Counted from the first letter of the stretch, positions 26,029-35,774 are shown. The stretch: 64,000 nt of DNA from Curtanaerobium respiraculi (GCF_024609215.1 NZ_JANIPD030000042.1:41739-105738), one strand, 5' to 3'. The notes: a model not told the origin generated them from the sequence alone. Numbers and translations are program-made.

Positions 26029-27158
26029 CGGCGGACCTCCCCTTCCCTCTTTCTGGCGAGGAACGCGAACGGGTCGGTCGCGATCACGAAGATGCCGAAT
26101 GCCATCACCGCCGCGGCGATCCACTGCACCGGCATGAGCGGAGGATAGGCCTCGGCCGCGCCGCCCAGGTTCAGCGCCCCGTTTATCACCCATATGAACA
26201 GCGGCCCCCAAAACGAGTACATGCCGTTGCATGCCATGCCGAGCGCGGTGCCGCACATGGAGTTGCCCTTGTACCAGAGGGAATACGCGTACATCGCGAA
26301 GAAGCCCGACACCAGGAGCAGCGCGGTTGACGGATCGGAGAGGGCGCCTTCGAGCAGCTGGCCGTACAAGCCCATGCCGCCGCCGTCGACGCAGCACAGT
26401 ACCGGCACCAAAACCAGCAGCGTCACCAGCCCCGATGTGATCTGCCGGATGGTGATTCCCACGTTGAAGTCGATCAGGGCGGTGCCGTATCCGGCCACGC
26501 ACCCCTCGAACCCCCAGCAGATGGCCGCCCCGAAGGCGAACAGGCATGCGACGAGCGCCTGCGTCCCCACGTTTCCGAAGCTGGTGCCCCCGATCACGCC
26601 GCAGCAGGCGAGGCAGATGGCGATGCCCGCCACCATGCGCGCGTTCAATTCCTGCTTGAAGAAGAAACGGCTGAGCACGGCGCCCACTGCCACATTCAAC
26701 GCCGCGACCGGAACGATGATGCCGGGCGCGCCCGCCGCCGTGGCCATGTTGAGCGCCACCACGTACAGCGTGGCACCGCCCGGGCCGCCTACGATCGCGC
26801 ACAGCATCATCACGCGACCGGGCTTGCTGGCGCAGGTACGGGCGAAATCGCCCAACTCGCCGTGAACGGCTGCGAATATCAACGACCAAACGCCGCTGAG
26901 CAGATCGTTGATGCCCGACGCCAGCGACGCGAGGATGAATGTGACGGCGAACGCGGAGAGCGCGGCTTGGCCGCCGAACCAAGCGCCCCAGATGCCCTGC
27001 CCCTCCGCCAGGGTGATGAACCCCGTGTACAGGCCGTACATGATGCCCGAAAGGACGGCGAGGGTCACCCCCTTGCGGAAGAATGACGAGCGGGATCTCG
27101 CCTTCAGCATATCCGCCGTATCGAGCGAGCGCGTCGCGCCCTCCATCGTAGATCGCAT
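26025..27158 (-). CDS. LicB-like EamA family transporter
   Basis: This 377-aa membrane protein has ten hydrophobic helices in two EamA-like halves. It follows the choline-kinase-like gene with only one base between stop and ATG 27158, and precedes the small winged-helix gene with a 4-bp overlap. In lic operons LicB of this superfamily imports choline for LicA, so choline or a similar amino alcohol is the likely substrate; that is inferred from the neighbour. A longer upstream frame lacks a good start. Confidence 0.8.
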   Translation of the reverse strand: MRSTMEGATRSLDTADMLKARSRSSFFRKGVTLAVLSGIMYGLYTGFITLAEGQGIWGAWFGGQAALSAFAVTFILASLASGINDLLSGVWSLIFAAVHGELGDFARTCASKPGRVMMLCAIVGGPGGATLYVVALNMATAAGAPGIIVPVAALNVAVGAVLSRFFFKQELNARMVAGIAICLACCGVIGGTSFGNVGTQALVACLFAFGAAICWGFEGCVAGYGTALIDFNVGITIRQITSGLVTLLVLVPVLCCVDGGGMGLYGQLLEGALSDPSTALLLVSGFFAMYAYSLWYKGNSMCGTALGMACNGMYSFWGPLFIWVINGALNLGGAAEAYPPLMPVQWIAAAVMAFGIFVIATDPFAFLARKREGEVRR

Positions 27159-27159
27159 C

Positions 27160-28077
27160 TTACGCATCCTCCCCATACCAGGCCAACACGCGGTCCACGT
27201 TGCCGACGGCGTAGCGGAGGTAGATCCCCAGCCAATCGCCCGTGCTCTCCCCATGCGACTCGCGCTCCAGCGCCCAGACGTACCAGCACCATCCCGCCAG
27301 AACGATATACGCCCAAAAATGGCGTTTTTCGGCATGCGTCGCCGGACGCCCCAGGTAGAATCCGATAACGGCGTCAACCGTCTCGTCGCTCAGCTGGTCC
27401 TCCACCGCGAACGTCCCGATATCGCTCGCGATATCCGACATGCCCGCGTATTCCCAGTCGATCAAGCGCATGCGGCCGTCATCCGTCACCAGGAAATTGC
27501 GGCTGAAGAAGTCGTTGTGTGAGACGCATGACGGCCATCCATCGGCTTGGACGTGCTGCTTCACCAGCGTAACCTTCAGCTTCAGCTCCTCGTAGCCGGG
27601 GATGGGCCCCGGGCTGCTCCCCAGCAGGATCGATTCGTATTTCAAGCCCTCTTCGAAATAATCGAAGTTTCGCGGCAGCGTCGCCTGACAGGAATGCAGC
27701 TTCCGGCACAGGCGCATCGCCTGCTCGAGCTGGGCCGGATCGCCCGCATCCAAATCGCGCGCATCGGGGATGAACCGCGAGATCTTCCATCCCCGCGAGG
27801 GGTCCTCATGCACGAAGGTGTCGTCGAGCCCCAGCTCGCGAGCGAGCTCGAGTCCCGCGAGCTCGCTCTTCCTATCGATGGTCTGCTCCGTGCCCACGCC
27901 CGGCATGCGGTAGATATAGCGGGCGATCCCATCGGGAGAGCGCACCGTGAACCGGAACGAGGTGTTGGTGATGCCTTCCTTGATGGGGACGAAATCGCCC
28001 ATGCCCGCACGATCGCAGCCAAGCACCCCGCATATGTTATCGATGGCATCGCGGTCGATGCTTCCGATAGCCTCCAT
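27160..28077 (-). CDS. LicA-like choline/ethanolamine kinase family protein
   Basis: This 305-aa aminoglycoside-phosphotransferase-fold kinase has the catalytic loop SHNDFFSRNFL and the metal-binding LIDWEYAG. It also keeps the LicA N-terminal pattern GITNTSFRF. It probably phosphorylates choline, perhaps for decoration of envelope glycans, but no cytidylyltransferase (LicC) or LicD is in the window. GGGAGG precedes ATG 28077. It begins the three-gene operon kinase-transporter-winged helix, with an operator-like palindrome upstream. Confidence 0.85.
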   Translation of the reverse strand: MEAIGSIDRDAIDNICGVLGCDRAGMGDFVPIKEGITNTSFRFTVRSPDGIARYIYRMPGVGTEQTIDRKSELAGLELARELGLDDTFVHEDPSRGWKISRFIPDARDLDAGDPAQLEQAMRLCRKLHSCQATLPRNFDYFEEGLKYESILLGSSPGPIPGYEELKLKVTLVKQHVQADGWPSCVSHNDFFSRNFLVTDDGRMRLIDWEYAGMSDIASDIGTFAVEDQLSDETVDAVIGFYLGRPATHAEKRHFWAYIVLAGWCWYVWALERESHGESTGDWLGIYLRYAVGNVDRVLAWYGEDA

Positions 28078-28099
28078 CGCAACCCTCCCGCTGACGTGT

Positions 28100-28142
28100 A
28101 AGTGTTCAGATATTGAACGGATTATAGGATATTTGAACACTT
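28100..28142 (-). promoter_or_regulatory. Promoter and operator of lic-type operon
   Basis: Inverted arms AAGTGTTCA and TGAACACTT (each followed inward by ATAT after one mismatched base) flank a 15-nt centre. On the minus strand a perfect -10 TATAAT lies inside the symmetry. The promoter is therefore probably repressed by a dimer, perhaps the 93-aa winged-helix protein of the same operon. Confidence 0.6.
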
Positions 28143-28277
28143 TATCGTCGCACTATTTAGGATTTCTACGATTTCGGACAGATTGCCCCTCTTCGATGCG
28201 GCGTTTGGACGTCATCAAGAGCTGTGCGGCTCTCATTTGATGCCCCTATGCAGGCTGCACGCCCGACTCACATAGAG

Positions 28278-28661
28278 CTATTGTTCTACCAGGTCAAGAC
28301 CGTTGTCGGCAGCATACTGCTCGCATGCCTCTTTGAGCTTCGGAAAGTCGCTATCTATGACATTCCAAACGATTTCGCGGTCCACATCGCCGTATGCATG
28401 GGCGAGGCGATTGCGAACACCGCGGGCAGCATGAGCCTCGAAGCCGTACATCCCTGCGGTCGCCTCACCGATATGCCCGGACTCTTCCGCAACGCGGAAA
28501 ACCCGGTTCATCAGACCCTCGCTGACAAGGTCTTCTTCCGCATCCTTTGGGGATACGAACTTTTCAGCGCTCCAACCCAACTCGTCCACCTGGTGAAGCG
28601 TTTGGCAGACAACATCATAGATTTCCTGGATCCGAGACAGCTCGCTACGCTTCGCGCTCAT
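28278..28661 (-). CDS. hepT: HepT-like toxin (DUF86 family RNase)
   Basis: This 127-aa all-helical HEPN protein has the RxxxxH motif as RNRLAH (Arg83, His88) followed by tyrosine, the active site of HepT toxins that cut RNA until modified by the MNT partner. It starts inside the end of the upstream nucleotidyltransferase gene (17-bp overlap), the usual antitoxin-first order. Type VII toxin-antitoxin role is known for the family; activity of this copy is inferred. Confidence 0.85.
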   Translation of the reverse strand: MSAKRSELSRIQEIYDVVCQTLHQVDELGWSAEKFVSPKDAEEDLVSEGLMNRVFRVAEESGHIGEATAGMYGFEAHAARGVRNRLAHAYGDVDREIVWNVIDSDFPKLKEACEQYAADNGLDLVEQ

Positions 28662-29130
28662 AGACGAGCACCCCTTCCTTCTCTATTGCAGCGGCAAGAT
28701 TCTTGTTCCCGATAACGCGCGAGGTCACGACATCGACCTCCCTGCCCGTTAGCCTCTCCACACGCTTGGCGAAGTTAGCAACATCGTTCAGCGTGAAGGA
28801 ACCGGATTCCCTATCCAAATCGAGCCGCACGTCGATATCGCTCTGTGCATTTTGGCTACCGGTCGCAAACGAGCCGAACAGCCAGGCGCGCTCGATAGCG
28901 GGGAACGCCGAGGATGCATCCGCGATCGCAACAGCTGCGGCGGCCTTGGTCGAGCACGCCGGAGCGACGTTACGCGCCTCAGAAACCTCGAACGGTATGC
29001 TCCGCGTTGCCACCGCCTTCTTCAGGAACATCCTTATCGCCGTCGACAGATCGAGACCCAGGTTTTCAAACACCTGGACAGCCTCCTTCTTGAGCTCGTC
29101 TTCAACTCGGGCTTGGACTATCGTACTCAT
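28645..29130 (-). CDS. MNT-type nucleotidyltransferase antitoxin with N-terminal RelB/DinJ domain
   Basis: The C-terminal part (residues about 72-161) is a minimal nucleotidyltransferase with GS-x10-DxD (Gly86-Ser87, Asp98, Asp100), as in MNT antitoxins that AMPylate HepT. The N-terminal 50 residues (VQARVEDELKKEAVQVFENL, then LSTAIRMFLKKAV) are a RelB/DinJ-type ribbon-helix-helix DNA-binding domain. The fusion should repress its own operon through the 30-bp palindrome upstream. AGAGGTGA precedes ATG 29130. Confidence 0.87.
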   Translation of the reverse strand: MSTIVQARVEDELKKEAVQVFENLGLDLSTAIRMFLKKAVATRSIPFEVSEARNVAPACSTKAAAAVAIADASSAFPAIERAWLFGSFATGSQNAQSDIDVRLDLDRESGSFTLNDVANFAKRVERLTGREVDVVTSRVIGNKNLAAAIEKEGVLVYEREA

Positions 29131-29143
29131 ACTATCACCTCTT

Positions 29144-29173
29144 GTATATTCATTGTATGACAATATCATATAC
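29144..29173 (-). promoter_or_regulatory. 30-bp near-perfect palindrome, toxin-antitoxin operator
   Basis: Nested symmetry has inner arms ATTGT/ACAAT around ATG and outer arms GTATAT/ATATAC. It ends 13 bp before the antitoxin start and overlaps the A/T-rich promoter. It is the expected type of site for the antitoxin's ribbon-helix-helix domain. Confidence 0.65.
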
Positions 29174-29428
29174 CCATACTGATGCAAATAGCAAACTCGA
29201 TGGCTTTCCCGGATCGGCTCCCCACGCCGCCAGTCCCCGATAACCTGCGGTATCGCAGCGAAAATCGAGTTCAAGTCTGTTTCGCGCGTGGAAACCGCCT
29301 CGGGCCATCCGCATCGGGGCTATTCCCCACTACAATCTGGCAAGCAACCGCCATCGCCTTGCGCCTTGGCGGATTCGTGCCGCGTGCTGCGCGCCGGCGC
29401 GACAACGCACGCGAAGAAAGGCGAACTC

Positions 29429-30802
29429 ATGGGCAAGTATTTCGGCACCGACGGCTTCCGCGGCGAGGCGGGCAAGATCCTCACCGCCGACCACGCGTAC
29501 AAGATCGGCCGCATCCTGGGCTGGCTCGCCCTGCAGGACGAGAACGAGAAGCAGCAGCGGGCCCTCGGCCGCCCGCGGATCATCATCGGAAAGGACACGC
29601 GCCGCAGCGGGTACATGCTGGAGAGCGCGCTTGCGGCCGGCATCGCGGCAAGCGGGGTGGATGCGTACATGATGTACGTGACCACCACGCCCAGCGTGGC
29701 GTACATCACCCGTACCGAGGACTTCTGCTTCGGGGTGATGATCAGCGCGAGCCACAACCCATATTACGACAATGGGATCAAGGTGCTCAGCGCCACGGGC
29801 GAGAAGCTCGACGAGGGGACGATCGCCCGCATCGAGGAATTCATCGATGGTGCCCCCGATTCGGTGCCCTACGCCACGGGCGACGCCATCGGCGTGACGA
29901 GGGACTACAGCGCCTGCCGCGAACGCTACGCGGGCTATTTGATCCAATGCCCCGCCGTCCGCTCCTTCGATCGGCGCATCGCACTCGACTGCGCCAACGG
30001 CGGCAGCTATATGCTGGCGAAGCACGTGTTCGAGGCGCTGGGAGCGGAAGCGCACGCCATCCATTACGCTCCCAACGGGCTGAACATCAACGTCGACTGC
30101 GGCAGCACCCATATCGAGAGCCTGCAGGAATACGTGCGCAACAACGGGCTCGACGTGGGATTCGCCTTCGACGGCGACGCCGACCGCTGCCTTGCCGTGG
30201 ACGAGAACGGCAACGTGGTGAACGGCGATCAGATCATGTACGTCGCCGGCGTGTGGCTGAAGGGCAAGGGACAGCTGGCGAACAACACCGTGGTGACCAC
30301 CATCATGAGCAATTTCGGGCTGTACAAGGCGCTGGATGCCGCGGGAATCGGCTACGAGAAGACGAAGGTCGGCGACAAGTACGTGTGGGAGAACATGCGC
30401 GCCAACGGCCATGTGCTGGGCGGCGAGCAAAGCGGCCACATCATCTTCGGCGATTACGCGCGAACCGGCGACGGCATCCTCACCGCCCTGATGGTGATGC
30501 AGGTGATGCTGGAGACCGGCGAGCCCCTGAGCGAACTCGCCGCACCGTGCCGGATGTACCCGCAGGTGCTGAAGAACGTGCACGTGGATAGCAAGGAAGG
30601 CGCGATGGACGACCCCGCGGTCGCCGCCGCGGTCGCCGCCGCGGGGGAGGCGCTGGGGGATACCGGGCGCGTCCTCGTGCGTCCCAGTGGCACCGAGCCC
30701 GTCGTCCGCGTGATGGCGGAGGCCCCCGATGCCGCCGTGTGCGAGAAGCACGTGGACGACATCATCGCCGCCATGGAGGCGAGCGGGCATATCGCCGGCT
30801 AG
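29429..30802 (+). CDS. glmM: Phosphoglucosamine mutase
   Basis: GlmM converts glucosamine-6-phosphate to glucosamine-1-phosphate for peptidoglycan precursor synthesis. This 457-aa protein shows the N-terminal GTDGFRG, the catalytic serine loop ISASHNPYYDNG, the metal loop AFDGDADRC, the sugar-binding GGEQSGH and the phosphate-binding RPSGTEPVVRV. ATG 29429 follows GAAAGG. It is a single plus-strand gene between the HepT/MNT locus and the membrane-protein operon. Confidence 0.96.
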   Translation: MGKYFGTDGFRGEAGKILTADHAYKIGRILGWLALQDENEKQQRALGRPRIIIGKDTRRSGYMLESALAAGIAASGVDAYMMYVTTTPSVAYITRTEDFCFGVMISASHNPYYDNGIKVLSATGEKLDEGTIARIEEFIDGAPDSVPYATGDAIGVTRDYSACRERYAGYLIQCPAVRSFDRRIALDCANGGSYMLAKHVFEALGAEAHAIHYAPNGLNINVDCGSTHIESLQEYVRNNGLDVGFAFDGDADRCLAVDENGNVVNGDQIMYVAGVWLKGKGQLANNTVVTTIMSNFGLYKALDAAGIGYEKTKVGDKYVWENMRANGHVLGGEQSGHIIFGDYARTGDGILTALMVMQVMLETGEPLSELAAPCRMYPQVLKNVHVDSKEGAMDDPAVAAAVAAAGEALGDTGRVLVRPSGTEPVVRVMAEAPDAAVCEKHVDDIIAAMEASGHIAG

Positions 30803-30864
30803 GTTCACGCCAACCCGCGTGCGGCGTCGAACTGCGCGCGGGAATTGACGCGGCATCCGACTTC

Positions 30865-33609
30865 TCAGGGTTCCGTTCGAAGCGCGCGGCGCACCCGCGA
30901 TGCGATCGGCTTTCGAAACGCGAGGATCGTGGCAGCGGCAAGTGCGGCAAGCGATATCAGAACCCCCTCGCGCAGGTAGGGTGTGCGATAGCGCAGCTCG
31001 ACCGCATGCTCCCCGGGGCTGACGGCGATGCCCGTGTACATGACCCCCGAAGCGAAGGTTTCGGCCGGGTCGCCATCGACGTACGCCTGCCAGCCGACGC
31101 TGTAGGGGATGGATAGCTGCAGCACGCCGCCGGATTGCGTCGAGACGGTCCCCTGCACGATATCCGCGCCGACACGGACGTCCCGCATCGCGCCCGACGC
31201 GCGGTCGCCGATCAGGCCCTGGAGGAAGTCCGTGGGGACCGCGACGATCTCGAGCCGGTCGAATCCGACTTCGTATCCCTTGCTGCCGCTCAGGTACACG
31301 ATGTTCGCGCCTGGCGCGCCGCTTCCCAGATCGTACACGAGCTCGTCCCGGAATACGGGCCAGTTGTTGCGCGCGTTGCTGAGCTGCGCCCACTTCGATA
31401 CGCTGAAATCCCCCGCGGTGCGCTTCACGTCCAGGATCGCGTTCGCCGGATTCTTCGCGTGCGCGAAATCGATTCCCGGCATCCTCAGGTACAGCTCGCA
31501 GCCGTGCGGGACGTCGACCGAAAGCTCCACGAGGCCGTCCTTGCCCTCGAGCTTCAGGGATGTATCCGTCAGCTTCGCCTTCGAGGCTCCGGCTACCGTA
31601 TAGGGAAGCACCTCCCCCCTGGTCGCGATATCCGCTCTGGGAACTCCGCCGGGGGCCTCATCGGCGACCGCGCTCTGCAGGAGCGCCTGCTCCTTCCGCA
31701 CCGCATCGAGCGAATCGTACTCCGAACGCGCGATGCAGCCCTCGTAGACGACGCCCAGCACGTCGGGCGTATTCGATTCGAACACGGAGTACGGGCCGGC
31801 GACCCCCTCGACGCGAGAGAACCCCGCAGGAGCCGCATCGGCATCGCCCGGCCTGCACGTGTAATAGCGGACATCGGCGATCGCCAAAAGCCCCGGCCTG
31901 TTGTCCAGCCCCCGGAAATCGCAGTTCTGATTCAGGGAATCGAGGCCGAGGCCGGTGTAGTATTCCGACATGCCCCGCGAGAGCGCGCTCCACCAGATCT
32001 GCGTGCCGTTCGCGCCGGCGAGCAGGGGCGCGTTCCGGTTGGTCTCGCCCCGTTCCGTGCGGAAGAATCCCTCCGCGCCGAGGCTTTCGGCATCGACCGC
32101 GGAAAGGCTGTCCCGCAACGACGGCTCGATGTCGTTCGCGGCGAAATAGTCCCCGACGTAACCGCCGCCCTGCGGTGCGTACGCCACGCATGCCTGCACG
32201 CATGCGCACGCGAGCACCAGGCCGCAGGCGATGCGGGGAAACGCCCGATCGGCGCGGAATCGCGCGGCGACGAGCACCGCCAGCGCGCATGCGATGGCCG
32301 CAACGGCGATGGCGACCTCGATCTGCCATTTCATGCCCAACGCTATCGCGCATGCGCACAGGTACGCGAGCACCGCCCCGCCGGCGATCGCCCAGTCGCG
32401 CCGTGAACCTCGGCGCATCAGGGGAAGCGCCTGCACGATGGCGACGCTCACGAAGAAGGCGAACACGTACGAGAAGCGGTTCGAAGCGTATCCCATGCCG
32501 TTCATCATGCGACCTGCGAGCGGGATGCACAAGGCCAAAAACGATACTGCCAGGCAGGCCTTGAGGAATCCGCTTCCCTTGCGGACGAAGAGGAAGGGAA
32601 GCGCCGCCGCGGCGACCGCGTTCAGCCCGATGTGGGTGTAGTATCCCGTCGAGGCTCCCTCGGCGAAAAGCAGCGTGGCGAGGCGCCCGTAGAAATTCGC
32701 CGGATAATGCCACCACGAGGCCGTGTAACCCGTCGCGACGCCGACGCGGGCGCTTTGCGTGAACGCATACGCCACGGGCACGAGCACGACCGCGGCAAGG
32801 GCCAGCCCGAAGAGCATCCACCCGGCGATGCCCAGCGCCTGGCGGAGGCACTTCAACGCAACGGAGCCCGTGCGCTCGCGCCACCACCGCGCGATGCACA
32901 TCCCCATGACGTACGCGACGGAGACGACGACGTTCATGTAGAGCGTGTAGTAATTCGCCACCGCGTTCAGAGCGACCGCCGCAACGAGCAGCGGCTTCCT
33001 CCCGTCGCGCGCATGCCGCTCGATGCCGGCGAGCATCAGGGGAAGGCAGTACGCCCAGCTGATGAAGTTGGGGTGCCGCATGAACGTGAAGAGCATCGCC
33101 CCGGAGAACGTGTAGGCGATCGCGCCGCAAAACACGGCGGCGGTGTCGCGGCGCCCGGTGCAGAAGCAGTAGATCCCGAAACTCGCACCGATCAGGTAGA
33201 ACTTCGCGAAGACCATGACGAGGTAGCGGCCCATGCGGTCCAAGGGGATGAGCAGGGCGGCCGCCCACGATATCGGGTCGCAGAAGTCGTAGCCGGCGAG
33301 CGTGGTGAGCGTATCGGCGCCCTGGCCGATCGTGAAATCGAAGAGGGGCGCGCCCTCACCCGCAAGCATTCCGCCGAGGAAATCGCACACGTAGTTGAAC
33401 GCCGTGAAATGCTGGAACAGCCCGTCGTCCCGGAACAGGAACGAAGCGCCATTCCATCCGTAGACGGCCCCTATCGCACCCGCGCCGACCAGCCATGCCA
33501 CCGTGTAGGCGAGGAAGAACCGCAGCACGGGGGAGGTCTTCATCCGGAGCGCGACGGCCGCACCCCCACGGGCCGAGCCGTTGCGCCCCGCTTCGGCTTC
33601 CACTATCAT
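30865..33609 (-). CDS. YfhO-family large membrane protein
   Basis: This 914-aa protein has about a dozen N-terminal transmembrane helices and a large C-terminal extracytoplasmic region with beta-rich character ending in one more helix (EGVLISLAALAAATILAF). It matches the YfhO family, thought to flip or transfer sugars for envelope polymers (for example lipoteichoic acid glycosylation). Start ATG 33609 overlaps the upstream stop by ATGA, so the two genes are coupled. Substrate is not visible. Confidence 0.82.
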   Translation of the reverse strand: MIVEAEAGRNGSARGGAAVALRMKTSPVLRFFLAYTVAWLVGAGAIGAVYGWNGASFLFRDDGLFQHFTAFNYVCDFLGGMLAGEGAPLFDFTIGQGADTLTTLAGYDFCDPISWAAALLIPLDRMGRYLVMVFAKFYLIGASFGIYCFCTGRRDTAAVFCGAIAYTFSGAMLFTFMRHPNFISWAYCLPLMLAGIERHARDGRKPLLVAAVALNAVANYYTLYMNVVVSVAYVMGMCIARWWRERTGSVALKCLRQALGIAGWMLFGLALAAVVLVPVAYAFTQSARVGVATGYTASWWHYPANFYGRLATLLFAEGASTGYYTHIGLNAVAAAALPFLFVRKGSGFLKACLAVSFLALCIPLAGRMMNGMGYASNRFSYVFAFFVSVAIVQALPLMRRGSRRDWAIAGGAVLAYLCACAIALGMKWQIEVAIAVAAIACALAVLVAARFRADRAFPRIACGLVLACACVQACVAYAPQGGGYVGDYFAANDIEPSLRDSLSAVDAESLGAEGFFRTERGETNRNAPLLAGANGTQIWWSALSRGMSEYYTGLGLDSLNQNCDFRGLDNRPGLLAIADVRYYTCRPGDADAAPAGFSRVEGVAGPYSVFESNTPDVLGVVYEGCIARSEYDSLDAVRKEQALLQSAVADEAPGGVPRADIATRGEVLPYTVAGASKAKLTDTSLKLEGKDGLVELSVDVPHGCELYLRMPGIDFAHAKNPANAILDVKRTAGDFSVSKWAQLSNARNNWPVFRDELVYDLGSGAPGANIVYLSGSKGYEVGFDRLEIVAVPTDFLQGLIGDRASGAMRDVRVGADIVQGTVSTQSGGVLQLSIPYSVGWQAYVDGDPAETFASGVMYTGIAVSPGEHAVELRYRTPYLREGVLISLAALAAATILAFRKPIASRVRRALRTEP

Positions 33610-35642
33610 CGCGCGCCGCCTTCCATCAGGTCGATACGGTACAACCGCATGTCGTCCTCGCTCTTCACCAGCGTGAAACCGGGCGTATCGGGGGTGATCG
33701 ACTCGATGCCCGCCCAGTCCTTCTCCTTGTAGCGCAGGCCCGTGGTGGTGCGATGGTCGCCCGAAAGGTCGTCGAGCATCAGCACATACGTTGCGCCGCA
33801 ATCGCGGACCGCCTGCTGGACCTCCTCCGACGTGGCGATATCGCACAGCTTCGTCCTCAGCAGCGCGCTCTGCTGCTCGCCGCCCACTCCCCCGTCTTTG
33901 TACGTGCGGTGGAAGTACGTGTGAAGGCCTTCGACCCCGTAGGTCCAGCAGCTTCCGTCGCTGGGCACGTTCACCACCAGGGAATCGCGCGGGATCTCGC
34001 TCATCACCTGCTTGATGAACTCATCCTCCTCGCGCGTGAGAAGCCTATCCCATCTGTAGCGCCAGTCGATTTGCTGATGCGCCTTCACCAGGCCGAAGCG
34101 GACATCAGACCCGCCAACCTTGAAATGCGCCGGGACGAACTGCCCGCCGACGACGAGAACGGCCACCGCCGCGGCGACGACGGCGCTTCTCCGCGCATCC
34201 CATCGCGAGGGGTTCCTGCCCTTCGCCCATGCGGACAGCTTATCGATCAGCCATGCGCAGCCCATCGCCGCGAGGGGGATGGAGAACAGGGCGCACATGG
34301 CCCCGGTGCGGAAGTAGTCGGTATACCAGAAACCGGTGAGAAAATGCTTCGGCAGCCCTTCCGTGCACATATCGACGATGACGAGCACGAGCGAGAAGGC
34401 GTATGCGACGGTGAGCCAGAGGTATCGACGATCCTTGAACGTGCGCAGGACGCCGACGAGGACGAGGAGGCTCAGAATGGGCTGGATGCCCATACGGCCC
34501 GTGAACATATACAGCAGGGCGGCGGGAACCGCCTTCGGGGGAGCGGCGAGCGCCCTCCAATTCACTGCGATGACCCCGCTGAACACGGGGGAGAAGTACG
34601 AGGCGACCCAGACTCCTATCGCAACCGCCGCCACTGCCACGGCAAGCCCGACCCGCTTCGCGGACACGACGGGCCGCATGGCGCCGGGAGCGTAGAACGC
34701 GCGGGAGACGAGGAAGGCGACCGACCAGATGCCCAGCGTGAACGCCCCGTTCGGCTGGCTCGCCACCACCACGGCAAGGCCTGCGGCGGCCAGCGCCGCC
34801 CCGCGGATCCGCTCTGGCAGCGTGCGCGCATCGACTGCGGACACCACGAAGGCGAAGACGATGGGGAGGAAGGCGAACGACACCATGTTCGGCAACAGCT
34901 GGCCGTAGAGGATGAACCCCCAGGGGAACGCGCAGAATGCCACCGATACGAAAGACCCCGCGCGCACGATCGCGCGATCGCCGCGGAACAGCACATGCAG
35001 CAGCAGGCATACGCCGAGGGGCACGACGAACGCGGTGAAGGCAACGATCGCGGCGTTCGAGGCGAGGACCGCGTCCGCCCCGAAGAGCGAGGCGACCACG
35101 GCAGCCACCACATTCCATACGGCGGGATAGAACGTGCCGGGCGCTCCCTGCGCCAGGTAGCTGCTGACGTTGAGCACCGAATAGCTCCCCGTCTCCACGA
35201 AGCTGCGGATAACGGACAGGTGGAACGTGGTGTCGTCGCAACGGCTGAACGCATCGGGCGTGCGGATTCCATGCACGAACACGATGGACGTGATAAGCAG
35301 CGCCACGGCGACGTACAGCGCGGCGGTGCGCCGCAGGTACCGAGCATCCTCGGATGGATGCCGCACGGCCGCCGGCTCCGCGCCGCCCCGCCGCGCAGAC
35401 GCCGCGCGCGCAAGGAGCCATGCCGCGGCGCACAGGGCAAACGAGGCCGCAGCGAGGATCGCGCCGCTCACCCGCACTCCCGCGGCATCGAAGGCGACCC
35501 CCAGAACGACCAACGCCCCGGTGCCGAAGAGAGGAGCCGATGCCGCGGCGGCGAGCGCGTCCAATCGCGCAGCACGCGCCACGAAGATGCCGGGCACGTA
35601 GAGCACCGCCAGGCAGGCGAGCGTCGCAACTATGAGAATCAT
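33606..35642 (-). CDS. DUF6541-like polytopic membrane protein, GT-C-type layout
   Basis: This 678-aa protein has about 14 hydrophobic helices and a soluble C-terminal domain of about 200 residues. The large loop after the second helix group (CDDTTFHLSVIRSFVETG) is typical of DUF6541 and related GT-C glycosyltransferases, where acidic residues near the first loop catalyse transfer from a lipid-linked sugar. It is translationally coupled to the YfhO-family gene, so the pair probably decorates a cell-surface glycan together. Confidence 0.75.
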   Translation of the reverse strand: MILIVATLACLAVLYVPGIFVARAARLDALAAAASAPLFGTGALVVLGVAFDAAGVRVSGAILAAASFALCAAAWLLARAASARRGGAEPAAVRHPSEDARYLRRTAALYVAVALLITSIVFVHGIRTPDAFSRCDDTTFHLSVIRSFVETGSYSVLNVSSYLAQGAPGTFYPAVWNVVAAVVASLFGADAVLASNAAIVAFTAFVVPLGVCLLLHVLFRGDRAIVRAGSFVSVAFCAFPWGFILYGQLLPNMVSFAFLPIVFAFVVSAVDARTLPERIRGAALAAAGLAVVVASQPNGAFTLGIWSVAFLVSRAFYAPGAMRPVVSAKRVGLAVAVAAVAIGVWVASYFSPVFSGVIAVNWRALAAPPKAVPAALLYMFTGRMGIQPILSLLVLVGVLRTFKDRRYLWLTVAYAFSLVLVIVDMCTEGLPKHFLTGFWYTDYFRTGAMCALFSIPLAAMGCAWLIDKLSAWAKGRNPSRWDARRSAVVAAAVAVLVVGGQFVPAHFKVGGSDVRFGLVKAHQQIDWRYRWDRLLTREEDEFIKQVMSEIPRDSLVVNVPSDGSCWTYGVEGLHTYFHRTYKDGGVGGEQQSALLRTKLCDIATSEEVQQAVRDCGATYVLMLDDLSGDHRTTTGLRYKEKDWAGIESITPDTPGFTLVKSEDDMRLYRIDLMEGGAR

Positions 35643-35774
35643 GTAGGCAGCCCCTTCGCATCGCCTGGAATCAGGTTACCCTGACATGGTACGGAAAGCC
35701 GAAGGAAAAACGGCCGGGACATGTTCTCAATCGAGGAAAAACCAGGATGGCGTAGGGAAAGCGTGCCCCGCCGA

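Noticed and set aside
33495-35684. Long plus-strand open frame (729 codons) opposite the DUF6541-like gene
   Set aside because: Antisense shadow with low-complexity RDHEG-rich composition; the minus-strand gene has proper membrane helices and coupling.
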